A stretch of DNA of 64,000 nt from Saccharothrix sp. S26. GTDB taxonomy: Bacteria; Actinomycetota; Actinomycetes; Mycobacteriales; Pseudonocardiaceae. Position 1 is the stretch's first letter; every line of letters begins with the position of its first letter. The notes below the pieces were generated by a model. The model did no database searches. It was not told the origin of the DNA and worked only from the letters and a program-made list of their open reading frames with translations. The position numbers and the translations under genes were made by a program. This document shows positions 41,786 to 49,115 of the stretch, in pieces. The stretch is from assembly GCF_021390395.1 (NCBI RefSeq), contig NZ_JAJUWT010000020.1:124001-188000 (forward strand), written 5' to 3'.

Positions 41786-41875
41786 GCCGGTTCGCGCCGA
41801 TTTGACATGGGTTCGGGTGCTTTGGCCTGCCTGGAGTGCCCGTAAGGGCCCCATGTCAAATCGACGCGAGCCGGC
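41786..41875. repeat. Large inverted repeat, 26-bp arms with 38-bp loop, between inhA and hemH
   Basis: Left arm 41786-41811 and right arm 41850-41875 match at 24 of 26 positions; the core CGATTTGACATGGG/CCCATGTCAAATCG is perfect. The arms are less GC-rich than the host sequence. It may end the fabG-inhA transcript, or be a small non-coding mobile or interspersed repeat. Confidence 0.75.
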
Positions 41876-41968
41876 GTGCGCTCCGGGTGTGGCACGACCG
41901 GGTCGGCGTGGGTCCGATCACGCCGACCCGGTTGTGCGGCCGGTGCGCGGCGGCGCGAGGATGTCCGG

Positions 41969-42997
41969 GTGAGTTACGACGCGCTGCTCTGGCTGTCCTT
42001 CGGCGGACCGGAAGGACCCGACGACGTCCGCCCCTTCCTGGAGAACGTGACCCGGGGTCGGGGTGTCCCGCCCGAGCGGTTGGACGAGGTCGAGCGCCAC
42101 TACCAGCACTTCGGTGGCGTGTCGCCGATCAACGCGCTCAACCGGGCCGCGATCGAGGCCGTGCGCGGCCTGGTGGACCTGCCGATCTACTTCGGCAACC
42201 GCAACTGGCACCCGATGGTCGAGGACGCGGTGGCGCGGATGAAGGCCGACGGGGTCGAGCGCGCCCTCGTCTTCCCGACCAGCGCCTACGGCGGCTACTC
42301 GGCGTGCCGGCAGTACGACGAGGACATCCTCCGCGCCCGCGCGGCGGTGCCGGACGCGCCGGAGCTGGTCAAGCTGCGGCAGTTCTTCGACCACCCGCTG
42401 TTCGTGGAGTCGTTCGCGGACGCCGTGCGCGCCGCGGCGGCCGGGTTGCCCGGCGAGGACCGCCGGGTGGTGTTCACCGCGCACTCGGTGCCGGTGTCGG
42501 CGGACAAGGCGGCCGGGCCGCCCGACGACGGCGGCCACCTCTACTCGCGCCAGGTCGCGGAGGCGTCCCGCCTGGTCGCCGAGGCCGCGGGCGTGGCCGA
42601 GTACGACGTGGTGTGGCAGTCGCGGTCCGGGCCGCCGCAGATCCCGTGGCTCGAGCCGGACATCGTGGACCACCTCGACACCCTCTACGACAAGGGTGTG
42701 CGCAACGTGGTCGTCTGCCCGATCGGGTTCGTCAGCGATCACCTGGAAGTGGTGTGGGATCTTGACACCGAGGCCCGCGAACGCGCCCAGGAGCTGGGCA
42801 TGGGCTACGCCCGCGCGGCCACGCCCAACGACGACCCGCGGTTCGCCCGGCTCGTCGCGGAACTGGTCGCCGAGCACGTGTCCGACGCGCCGGCGCGCAA
42901 GCTGTCCGACTTCCCGGCCCTGGGCTGCACGGTCGACGGCGCGTTCTGCGCCACGCGGTGCTGCGAGCCGGCGAAACGCCCGGGAGCGGGCCGGTGA
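41969..42997 (+). CDS. hemH: Ferrochelatase (coproporphyrin type of actinobacteria)
   Basis: Protein of 342 residues. It opens [25 protein letters not shown] and includes the metal-site segment VVFTAHSVP and the conserved [18 protein letters not shown] and [19 protein letters not shown]. The C-terminus [21 protein letters not shown] holds four Cys that can carry the [2Fe-2S] cluster known in actinobacterial ferrochelatases. In these bacteria the enzyme usually inserts iron into coproporphyrin III. GTG start at 41969; position after fabG-inhA matches mycobacteria. The next gene overlaps by 4 bp. Confidence 0.94.
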   Translation: MSYDALLWLSFGGPEGPDDVRPFLENVTRGRGVPPERLDEVERHYQHFGGVSPINALNRAAIEAVRGLVDLPIYFGNRNWHPMVEDAVARMKADGVERALVFPTSAYGGYSACRQYDEDILRARAAVPDAPELVKLRQFFDHPLFVESFADAVRAAAAGLPGEDRRVVFTAHSVPVSADKAAGPPDDGGHLYSRQVAEASRLVAEAAGVAEYDVVWQSRSGPPQIPWLEPDIVDHLDTLYDKGVRNVVVCPIGFVSDHLEVVWDLDTEARERAQELGMGYARAATPNDDPRFARLVAELVAEHVSDAPARKLSDFPALGCTVDGAFCATRCCEPAKRPGAGR

Positions 42998-43467
42998 GCG
43001 TGGACTTCAGCTGGTCGCCCCGGCCCGCTGACTGGCGTGACGCGCTGCGCACCGCCGTGCCGTTGTACCGGTGGGCGCCGTGGTTCGCCGCGGTGCTCGG
43101 CGTGCTGGGCGTCGTCGTGCTGGTGATGGGCATGACGTGGGCGGGCGTGTTCGGGCTCGTGCTGGCTGTGATCATCATCGCACTCGTGCCGGTGGGCACC
43201 GCGGTGAACTTCCACAACCACCCCCTCGCCGCGAAGACGGTGACCGGCACGGCGGACGCGCACTCGCTGCGGATGTCCGTCGGCGAGGCCGCCCGCAGCG
43301 AGCTGAGCTGGGGCGAGCTGCCCGGCTGGGTGGAGACGGCGCGCGGTTTCGTGCTGAAGACCGGCACGACCGCCGTGTACGCCGTGCCGCACCGCGCGTT
43401 CGCCGACGACGAGGCGGTCGGGAAGTTCCGCTCCCTGCTGGTGGAACACGTCGGCCCGGCGGCCTGA
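42994..43467 (+). CDS. Small membrane protein, YcxB-like
   Basis: Protein of 157 residues coupled to hemH by a GTGA overlap. Two hydrophobic helices (about 28-47 and 49-66, [19 protein letters not shown] and [19 protein letters not shown]) are followed by a soluble C-terminal domain with [20 protein letters not shown] and a final [13 protein letters not shown], the pattern of YcxB-like PH-fold proteins. Function unknown; position suggests co-expression with ferrochelatase, though this may be incidental. Confidence 0.7.
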   Translation: MSVDFSWSPRPADWRDALRTAVPLYRWAPWFAAVLGVLGVVVLVMGMTWAGVFGLVLAVIIIALVPVGTAVNFHNHPLAAKTVTGTADAHSLRMSVGEAARSELSWGELPGWVETARGFVLKTGTTAVYAVPHRAFADDEAVGKFRSLLVEHVGPAA

Positions 43468-43499
43468 ACCGCCGCAGGGCCCCCGTACCCTCGGCAGTC

Positions 43500-44297
43500 G
43501 TGTCCTGTGCGAGTGCGACGCTGGTCGTCTGGACGTCAGCCTGGCTGCATGGTGCGGCCGCGGCCGACGACGTCCTCGACGCCCTGGGGTTCTGGGCCGA
43601 GCTGCACGAGGTGGTGGCCGACGACGACGGCACCGCGACGGCGCTCGACCTGCCCGGCCCCGACGAAGCCCCGGTGGGCCCCGCGCTGCTGCTGGCGTCG
43701 CTGCGCCGCGCGTCCGCCACGACGGCCCGGTTGGTCATCCCCGTGCCCGGTGACGTGCGCGGCCTGGGCGCCAACGGTCCGCTGGGCAAGTCCGCGTTGC
43801 GCGCGGGCCAGGCCGCCGTGCTGCCCGACGTGGGCGTGGGGCTGGTGCCGAAGCTCGTCGCCGACGGCGTGATGCGGTGGACGGTGTTCGACCTGCCCGG
43901 CGCGCCGGCCGGCGAGCACGTGCCCATCGGCGAGGCCGAGCACGGCCTGGCGTCGGCGATGCGGGAGGCGGCCACCGCGCTGGTGACGCTGGACGTGGCG
44001 CGGCACCGGCCGAACGTGCGGGCCGAGATCGCCGCCCTGTCCGCGGAGCACGCCGCGCTGGAGTGGCCCGCCGGGATGCCGTCCCGGGCGCTGCGCGTGC
44101 TCCAGCGTGCCGCCGAGGTCGCCGCGATCCTCACCGTGGCGGCGTCCGACGCGCCCGGCGGAGCCGTCTCGGCGACCGCGACGAGGGCGCGGGACGAGGC
44201 GTTGCGGCCGTTGTCCGAGGCGGTGCGGCGGGCTCGGCTCGCGGCCGTGGACGAAGCCGTGCGCGTCCTTTCGGACCAGGGGGCCGGCCGCCATTAG
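43500..44297 (+). CDS. Conserved hypothetical protein
   Basis: Protein of 265 residues; I do not recognise a named domain. It opens VSCASATLVVWTSAWLHGAAAADDVLDAL (no real signal peptide, as charged residues follow) and is rich in Ala, Val and acidic residues, with a helical second half (about 160-260). The motif GPLGKSALRAGQAAVLPDVG in the middle is distinctive. Codon use matches its neighbours, so it is a real gene. GTG at 43500 is the likely start, 32 bp after the preceding gene. Probably soluble and cytoplasmic. Confidence 0.7.
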   Translation: MSCASATLVVWTSAWLHGAAAADDVLDALGFWAELHEVVADDDGTATALDLPGPDEAPVGPALLLASLRRASATTARLVIPVPGDVRGLGANGPLGKSALRAGQAAVLPDVGVGLVPKLVADGVMRWTVFDLPGAPAGEHVPIGEAEHGLASAMREAATALVTLDVARHRPNVRAEIAALSAEHAALEWPAGMPSRALRVLQRAAEVAAILTVAASDAPGGAVSATATRARDEALRPLSEAVRRARLAAVDEAVRVLSDQGAGRH

Positions 44298-44309
44298 GCG
44301 GTGACTGCC

Positions 44310-44388
44310 GTCGAATATTCGACAGGCATTCGGTGATCTTCGAAATGGCCGCTGATCGGGTTGCGCAAATCGCAGTCGAATATTCGAC
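44310..44388. promoter_or_regulatory. Paired identical palindromes GTCGAATATTCGAC
   Basis: Perfect 14-bp palindromes at 44310-44323 and 44375-44388, starts 65 bp apart (about six helical turns), just after the conserved hypothetical gene and 340-400 bp before the GH6 start. They differ from both CebR-type boxes and the TCGAA-N4-TTCGA operators, and may be sites of an unknown dimeric regulator. Confidence 0.5.
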
Positions 44389-44457
44389 GGCGAGGTTGCT
44401 CCGAGGCTGTGCCGGCTTTCGGCTGAACAGGTGATCCGAGCGGACACCGTTCGCGCT

Positions 44458-44471
44458 CCGAATCGATTCGG
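44458..44471. promoter_or_regulatory. Palindrome CCGAATCGATTCGG
   Basis: Perfect 14-bp palindrome between the paired AATATT palindromes and the GH6 promoter. It shares the CGAAT/ATTCG half-sites of those at 44310 and 44375 with two more central bases. Confidence 0.35.
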
Positions 44472-44610
44472 TCTGAAGCCGCGCCAGCAATCCCATCGGT
44501 GGCTGAAGTACTGTTGCCGCAGGTCAACGGGCCTCGAGCAGGGTACGTGCACGGGTATAGCGACGGATTATGTCCAGGTCAACCCCTCGTCAACACGAGG
44601 TGTCGTGCGT

Positions 44611-44635
44611 TACGGTACGTCTGGGAGCGCTCCCA
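44611..44635 (+). promoter_or_regulatory. Second GH6 gene: -10-like element and CebR-type box 1
   Basis: TACGGT (44611-44616) is followed after 5 bp by the perfect box TGGGAGCGCTCCCA (44622-44635), repeating the -10/box order seen before GH9 and the first GH6 gene. Confidence 0.75.
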
Positions 44636-44680
44636 GTCAGCCGTTTCGGTCTCGCGTCGAACCCGGTCCGGCGAATTCGC

Positions 44681-44694
44681 TGGGAGCGCTCCCA
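44681..44694 (+). promoter_or_regulatory. Second GH6 gene: CebR-type box 2
   Basis: Another perfect TGGGAGCGCTCCCA, 59 bp from box 1 and 30 bp before the ATG. Two perfect boxes suggest especially tight repression of this gene. Confidence 0.85.
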
Positions 44695-44724
44695 GATGGC
44701 GGGTTGCTCGCAAGGAGGCGATGC

Positions 44725-46548
44725 ATGAGTCTGCGCACGTTCGTACGTTCCCGGAAAATGACCGGGGCATTGGCGGTGACCTCGGTGGCGGCCCTGTCCG
44801 TCGCCGGGGTGGTGGCTTCGACCGCCACCGCCAACGCCGCCGCCGGTTGTCGGGTCTCGTACCAGATCAGTAGCCAGTGGCAAGGCGGATTCGGCGCCAA
44901 TGTCACGGTCACCAACCTCGGTGACGCCATTTCCGGCGGATGGACGCTGGAGTGGGACTTCGCCGCCGGCCAGACGGTCCAGCAGGGTTGGAACGGCACG
45001 TTCTCCCAGTCCGGGAGCCGCGTGACGGTCCGCAACCCCTCCTGGAGCCCGAGCCTCGGCACCGGCGCGACGGTCACGCCCGGCTTCAACGGCTCGTGGA
45101 ACGGGTCCAACCCCGCGCCCACGACGTTCCGCCTGAACGGCACGGTGTGCACGGGTAACGTCAGCAGCACCACGACGACCACCACGACCACCACCACGAC
45201 GAGCACCACCACGTCGACGACCACCACGACCACCACCGGCAACAACCCGGGTGGCCCGAAGGTCGACAACCCGTACGTGGGCGCGGGCGTGTACGTCAAC
45301 CCGCAGTGGTCGGCTCGCGCCGCCGCCGAGCCGGGTGGCTCGCGGATCGCGAACCAGCCGACCGGTGTGTGGCTGGACCGGATCAGCGCGATCGCCGGCA
45401 ACGGCTCGCCGACCACCGGCTTCATGGGCCTGGCGGACCACCTGAACGAGGCCGAGAAGCAGCGCGCGGCCCGTGCGGACGGTCAGTTGGTGTTCCAGTT
45501 CGTCGTCTACAACCTGCCCGGCCGCGACTGCGCCGCGCTGGCCTCGAACGGTGAGCTGGGCCCGACAGAGATCGGTCGCTACAAGACCGAGTACATCGAC
45601 AAGATCGTGAGCATCGTCAGCGACCCGAAGTACGCGAAGCTGCGCATCGTCCCGGTCATCGAGATCGACTCGCTGCCGAACCTGGTGACCAACGTGTCGC
45701 CGCGTCCGACCGCCGTGCCGAACTGCGACGTGATGAAGGCGAACGGCAACTACGTCGAGGGCGTGTCCTACGCGGTCGGCAAGCTCGGTGCCATCTCCAA
45801 CGTCTACAACTACATCGACTCCGGCCACCACGGCTGGATCGGGTGGGGTGACACGGTTCCCGAGTACGACAACTTCTACGCCGCCGCCAAGCAGTTCGCG
45901 GCCATCCTGGGCAAGAACGGCGCCACCAAGGACAAGGTCCACGGCTTCATCACCAACACGGCGAACTACTCCGCGCTGAGGGAGCCGTACTGGACGGTCG
46001 ACGACGTCGTCAACGGCCGCCCGGTGAAGGAGCAGGCGAAGTGGGTCGACTGGAACGACTTCAACGGTGAGCTGGGCTTCGCCACGGCGATGCGCGCCGA
46101 GCTCATCAAGCAGGGCTTCGACAGCGGCATCGGCATGCTGATCGACACCTCGCGCAACGGCTGGGGCGGCCCGAACCGGCCCACCGCCAAGTCGACCTCC
46201 ACGAACCCCGACACCTACGTGAACGAGTCGCGCATCGACCGCCGCTACCAGAAGGGCAACTGGTGCAACCAGGCCGGTGCCGGTCTGGGCGAGCGCCCGA
46301 AGGCCGCTCCGGAGCCGGGTATCGACGCCTACGTGTGGATCAAGCCGCCGGGTGAGTCCGACGGTGCCAGCAAGGCGATCCCGAACGACGAGGGCAAGGG
46401 CTTCGACCAGATGTGCGACCCGACCTACGGCGGCAACGTCCGCAACGGCAACAACCCGTCGGGTGCCCTTCCCGACGCGCCGCTGTCGGGCCACTGGTTC
46501 TCGGCCCAGTTCCAGGAGCTCATGCGCAACGCCTACCCGGCGCTGTGA
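44725..46548 (+). CDS. Secreted GH6 exocellulase (cellobiohydrolase type) with N-terminal CBM2
   Basis: Protein of 607 residues: signal peptide (1-38), CBM2 (about 41-145; SQWQGGFGANVTV, QQGWNGTFSQSG), Thr/Ser linker (about 147-175) and GH6 (about 178-607). Catalytic signatures are YNLPGRDCAA (Asp 268), PVIEIDSLPNLV (Asp 315), the long GHHGWIGWGDTVPEYDNFY loop and DAYVWIKPPGESDG. The long catalytic domain with extended loops matches tunnel-forming exocellulases such as Thermobifida Cel6B, which release cellobiose from non-reducing ends. AAGGAGG lies 6 nt before the ATG. It is set apart from the main cellulase cluster by about 18 kb. Confidence 0.94.
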   Translation: MSLRTFVRSRKMTGALAVTSVAALSVAGVVASTATANAAAGCRVSYQISSQWQGGFGANVTVTNLGDAISGGWTLEWDFAAGQTVQQGWNGTFSQSGSRVTVRNPSWSPSLGTGATVTPGFNGSWNGSNPAPTTFRLNGTVCTGNVSSTTTTTTTTTTTSTTTSTTTTTTTGNNPGGPKVDNPYVGAGVYVNPQWSARAAAEPGGSRIANQPTGVWLDRISAIAGNGSPTTGFMGLADHLNEAEKQRAARADGQLVFQFVVYNLPGRDCAALASNGELGPTEIGRYKTEYIDKIVSIVSDPKYAKLRIVPVIEIDSLPNLVTNVSPRPTAVPNCDVMKANGNYVEGVSYAVGKLGAISNVYNYIDSGHHGWIGWGDTVPEYDNFYAAAKQFAAILGKNGATKDKVHGFITNTANYSALREPYWTVDDVVNGRPVKEQAKWVDWNDFNGELGFATAMRAELIKQGFDSGIGMLIDTSRNGWGGPNRPTAKSTSTNPDTYVNESRIDRRYQKGNWCNQAGAGLGERPKAAPEPGIDAYVWIKPPGESDGASKAIPNDEGKGFDQMCDPTYGGNVRNGNNPSGALPDAPLSGHWFSAQFQELMRNAYPAL

Positions 46549-46582
46549 CATCGGGTGACTGACAACTGAACAGCACTGCACA

Positions 46583-46619
46583 CCCGTAGGCGGCGTCCAC
46601 CCCGGACGCCGCCTACGGG
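46583..46619 (+). terminator. Terminator after the GH6 exocellulase gene
   Basis: 16-bp perfect stem (CCCGTAGGCGGCGTCC, 46583-46598, complement 46604-46619) with a 5-nt loop, 34 bp after the stop. Confidence 0.85.
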
Positions 46620-46641
46620 CGTTCATCCGGCCGCCCCTACC

Positions 46642-47505
46642 GTGACACCGGTGGACATCGGCGAGATCACCGCGCGGTTGACCAGGCGGTTCGGCCCTTC
46701 GGTCGCCGAGTGGTGCGCGCGGGTGCCGCAACAGGCGGCCGGGGCCGCCGCCCGCTGGGACCTCGTGTTGGGCGACGTGATGCCGCCGGGCGCGTCGTCG
46801 GTCGTGGTGGCGTGCGCACGCGGCGGCGTGCCGTTGGCCCTGAAGCTGAGCCCGGACCCGGTGTTCCTGGCCGAGCAGGCGTCCGCGCTGCGGCACTTCG
46901 CCCCGTCCGGTCGCGTGCCCGCGGTCGTGGCCGAAGCCGACGGCGCCCTGCTGATGGAAGCCGTCCAGCCCGGCACCCCGGCGGACGAACTGCCGACCCC
47001 GCCGTCACCGCGGCAGTGGGCGGACCTCGTCAGGACCCTGCACGCCGCCCCGGCCCCGGACCACCCCTGGCGCTCCCTGCGCGCCCGCTGCGAGGAGGCC
47101 TACGCCCGAATCGGCCGCCGCCTTCCGGAGCCCTCGGTGGCCGACCACATCTCCACCGAAACCTGGACCCGCGCCCAGCACCGCTGCCGCGCCCTGCTCG
47201 ACACCCAACCGCAAGTCCTGCTGCACGGCGACCTCCACCTGGGCAACGTCCTGGACGGCGGCCGCACGCTGGTGGCCATCGACCCCAGGCCGTGCGTGGG
47301 CGACCCGTGCTTCGACGTCGTGGACTACGCCCTGGCCGCCGCGGGCCACGAGGGCGTACCCGCCCGCGCCACCGCCGTCGCCCGAGCCGCGTCCCTGGAC
47401 CCCGACCGCCTGCACGAGTGGTGCCGGGCCCTGGCCCCGATGATCGCCATCGCCCACCTGGACCACGACGCCGCCCGGACCGAACTCCTCACCCTGGCCC
47501 GCTGA
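46642..47505 (+). CDS. Aminoglycoside/hydroxyurea kinase-like phosphotransferase (APH(6) type)
   Basis: Protein of 287 residues with the protein-kinase-like APH fold: the ATP-site strand VPLALKLSPDP, hinge VRTLHAAPAP, catalytic loop VLLHGDLHLGNVL with Asp 197, and the metal-binding Asp in AIDPRPCVGDPCFDVVDYA. The segments best match the streptomycin 6-kinase / hydroxyurea-kinase group. It could inactivate an aminoglycoside, but many such chromosomal proteins have other small-molecule substrates, so resistance is not proven. GTG at 46642; a second in-frame GTG lies 9 bp later. It begins 23 bp after the GH6 terminator. Confidence 0.85.
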   Translation: MTPVDIGEITARLTRRFGPSVAEWCARVPQQAAGAAARWDLVLGDVMPPGASSVVVACARGGVPLALKLSPDPVFLAEQASALRHFAPSGRVPAVVAEADGALLMEAVQPGTPADELPTPPSPRQWADLVRTLHAAPAPDHPWRSLRARCEEAYARIGRRLPEPSVADHISTETWTRAQHRCRALLDTQPQVLLHGDLHLGNVLDGGRTLVAIDPRPCVGDPCFDVVDYALAAAGHEGVPARATAVARAASLDPDRLHEWCRALAPMIAIAHLDHDAARTELLTLAR

Positions 47506-47572
47506 CACCCCGGTCTGCCGGAGCCCTGCCCGCCGACCGCAGCCCGCGTACTGCTCGACATCGGCGATGCCA

Positions 47573-47611
47573 CTGGGTTCAAGTCCCCAGGGACACCCCA
47601 GGGGACCCCTG
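47573..47611. other. T-arm-like hairpin and C/G-run repeats between APH gene and MoxR gene
   Basis: CTGGG (47573-47577), TTCAAGTC, CCCAG (47586-47590) forms a hairpin that resembles a tRNA T-arm (GGTTCAAGTCC). It is followed by repeated CCCCAGGG-type steps and the dyad CAGGGGACCCCTG (47599-47611). No complete tRNA cloverleaf can be drawn around it. It may be a weak terminator or a leftover tRNA end. Confidence 0.3.
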
Positions 47612-47729
47612 TTCTCATTCTCCCAGAGAGGTCCGACAATTCCGGGTCCGTTGGGGAGTTCCGGTGGAAAACGCGAGGTGGAGTGGCTCCACGTCGACCG
47701 AAGGCCCGTCAGTGCGTAACTTCGGTGGG

Positions 47730-49115
47730 GTGACCTCTGACCTTCCCACCACCGCAGGCGCCCTCCGCGCGGCCGGTTACCTGCCGCGCGGGGTCAAGGC
47801 CGAGATCCGGGAGAACCTCCTGGCCGCCCTCCGCGACGGGCGCGACCCGTGGCCCGGCATCGTCGGCTTCGACCGGACCGTCCTGCCGCAGTTGGAGCGG
47901 GCCCTGCTCGCGGGCCACGACGTGGTGCTCCTCGGCGAGCGCGGGCAGGGCAAGACGCGGCTGCTGCGCACGATCGTCGGCCTGCTGGACGAGTGGACGC
48001 CGGTGATCGAGGGCGCCGAGCTGAACGAGCACCCGCTCGACCCCATCACGCCCGAGTCGAAGCGCCGCGCGAAGGAACTCGGCGACGACCTGCCCGTCAC
48101 GTGGAAGCACCGCGACGAGCGGTTCGCCGAGAAGCTCGCCACGCCCGACACCAGCGTCGGCGACCTGGTCGGCGACGTCGACCCGGTCAAGGTCGCCCAG
48201 GGCCGCAGCCTCGGCGACCCGGAGACCATCCACTACGGCCTGCTGCCCCGCTCCCACCGCGGCGTCATCGCCGTCAACGAGCTGCCCGACCTGGCCGAAC
48301 GCATCCAGGTGGCGCTGCTGAACGTGATGGAGGAGCGCGACATCCAGATCCGCGGCTACACGCTGCGGCTCCCGCTGGACGTCCTGCTCGTCGCCACCGC
48401 CAACCCCGAGGACTACACCAACCGCGGCCGGATCATCACGCCGCTCAAGGACCGCTTCGGCGCGGAGATCCGCACCCACTACCCGCTGGAGATCGGCGCG
48501 GAGATCGACCTGGTCCGCCAGGAGGCCCACCTGGTCGCCGAGGTCGGCGACCACCTGCTGGAGGTCATCGCCCGGTTCGTGCGGCACCTGCGCGAGTCGT
48601 CCTCGATCGACCAGCGCTCCGGCGTGTCGGCCCGCTTCGCGGTCGCGGCGGCGGAGACGGTGGCCGCGAGCGCCCTGCGCCGCAGCGCGCTGATCGGCGA
48701 GAACCCGCCCGTCGCCCGGCCGGTCGACCTGGAGTCGGTGCCCGAGGTGCTGCGCGGCAAGCTGGAGTTCGAGGCCGGGGAGGAGGGCCGCGAGCAGGAG
48801 GTGCTGGTCCACCTGCTGCGCCGGGCCGTCGCCGACACGGCGCGCTCCACGTTCGCGGGCATCGACCTGCGGCCGCTGGCCGAGCTGGTGTCCGACGGCC
48901 ACCCGGTCGCCACCGGTGAACGGGTGCACGCGGGCGACCTGCTGGCCGCGCTGCCCGAACTGCCCGTGCTGCACGACGTGGCGCAACGGGTCGGTGCCGG
49001 GCCGAAGGACTCGGTGGGCCGCATCGCGTCGGCGGTCGAGCTGGCGCTGGAATCGCTCTACCTCACCCGTCAGCTGGCCAAGGACAGCGACGACGACCGA
49101 ACGGTGTACGGATGA
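47730..49115 (+). CDS. MoxR/ChlI-like AAA+ ATPase
   Basis: Protein of 461 residues. Walker A is VLLGERGQGKTRLL (about 69-82), Walker B lies in RGVIAVNELPDL, sensor 1 is LLVATANPEDYTNRG, and the arginine-finger region TPLKDRFGAEIRTHYPLE is typical of MoxR/magnesium-chelatase-like ATPases. It resembles mycobacterial Rv0958, which likewise precedes a VWA protein gene. Such pairs act as chaperones that mature or insert cofactors into partner proteins; no client is evident here. GTG 47730 gives the start seen in the family; GTG 47712 is also in frame. Couples to the VWA gene by ATGA. Confidence 0.88.
   Translation: MTSDLPTTAGALRAAGYLPRGVKAEIRENLLAALRDGRDPWPGIVGFDRTVLPQLERALLAGHDVVLLGERGQGKTRLLRTIVGLLDEWTPVIEGAELNEHPLDPITPESKRRAKELGDDLPVTWKHRDERFAEKLATPDTSVGDLVGDVDPVKVAQGRSLGDPETIHYGLLPRSHRGVIAVNELPDLAERIQVALLNVMEERDIQIRGYTLRLPLDVLLVATANPEDYTNRGRIITPLKDRFGAEIRTHYPLEIGAEIDLVRQEAHLVAEVGDHLLEVIARFVRHLRESSSIDQRSGVSARFAVAAAETVAASALRRSALIGENPPVARPVDLESVPEVLRGKLEFEAGEEGREQEVLVHLLRRAVADTARSTFAGIDLRPLAELVSDGHPVATGERVHAGDLLAALPELPVLHDVAQRVGAGPKDSVGRIASAVELALESLYLTRQLAKDSDDDRTVYG

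Larger units (their letters stand above)
44298..44724. other. 427-bp intergenic region upstream of the second GH6 gene
   Basis: No gene seen on either strand. It contains two identical GTCGAATATTCGAC palindromes, CCGAATCGATTCGG, a short hairpin (CCTCG/CGAGG, about 44585-44600), a -10-like TACGGT and two perfect CebR-type boxes, listed separately. It is clearly lower in GC than its surroundings. Confidence 0.75.

Noticed and set aside
44431-44724. N-terminal extension of the GH6 exocellulase gene
   Set aside because: It would include both CebR-type boxes; the signal peptide and AAGGAGG site fix the start at 44725.
46642-47505. Calling the APH-type kinase a proven antibiotic-resistance gene
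   Set aside because: The fold and catalytic residues are clear but substrate cannot be read from sequence, and chromosomal homologues often act on other small molecules.
47521-47611. Possible complete tRNA gene
   Set aside because: Only a T-arm-like hairpin is present; no matching acceptor, D or anticodon stems can be drawn.
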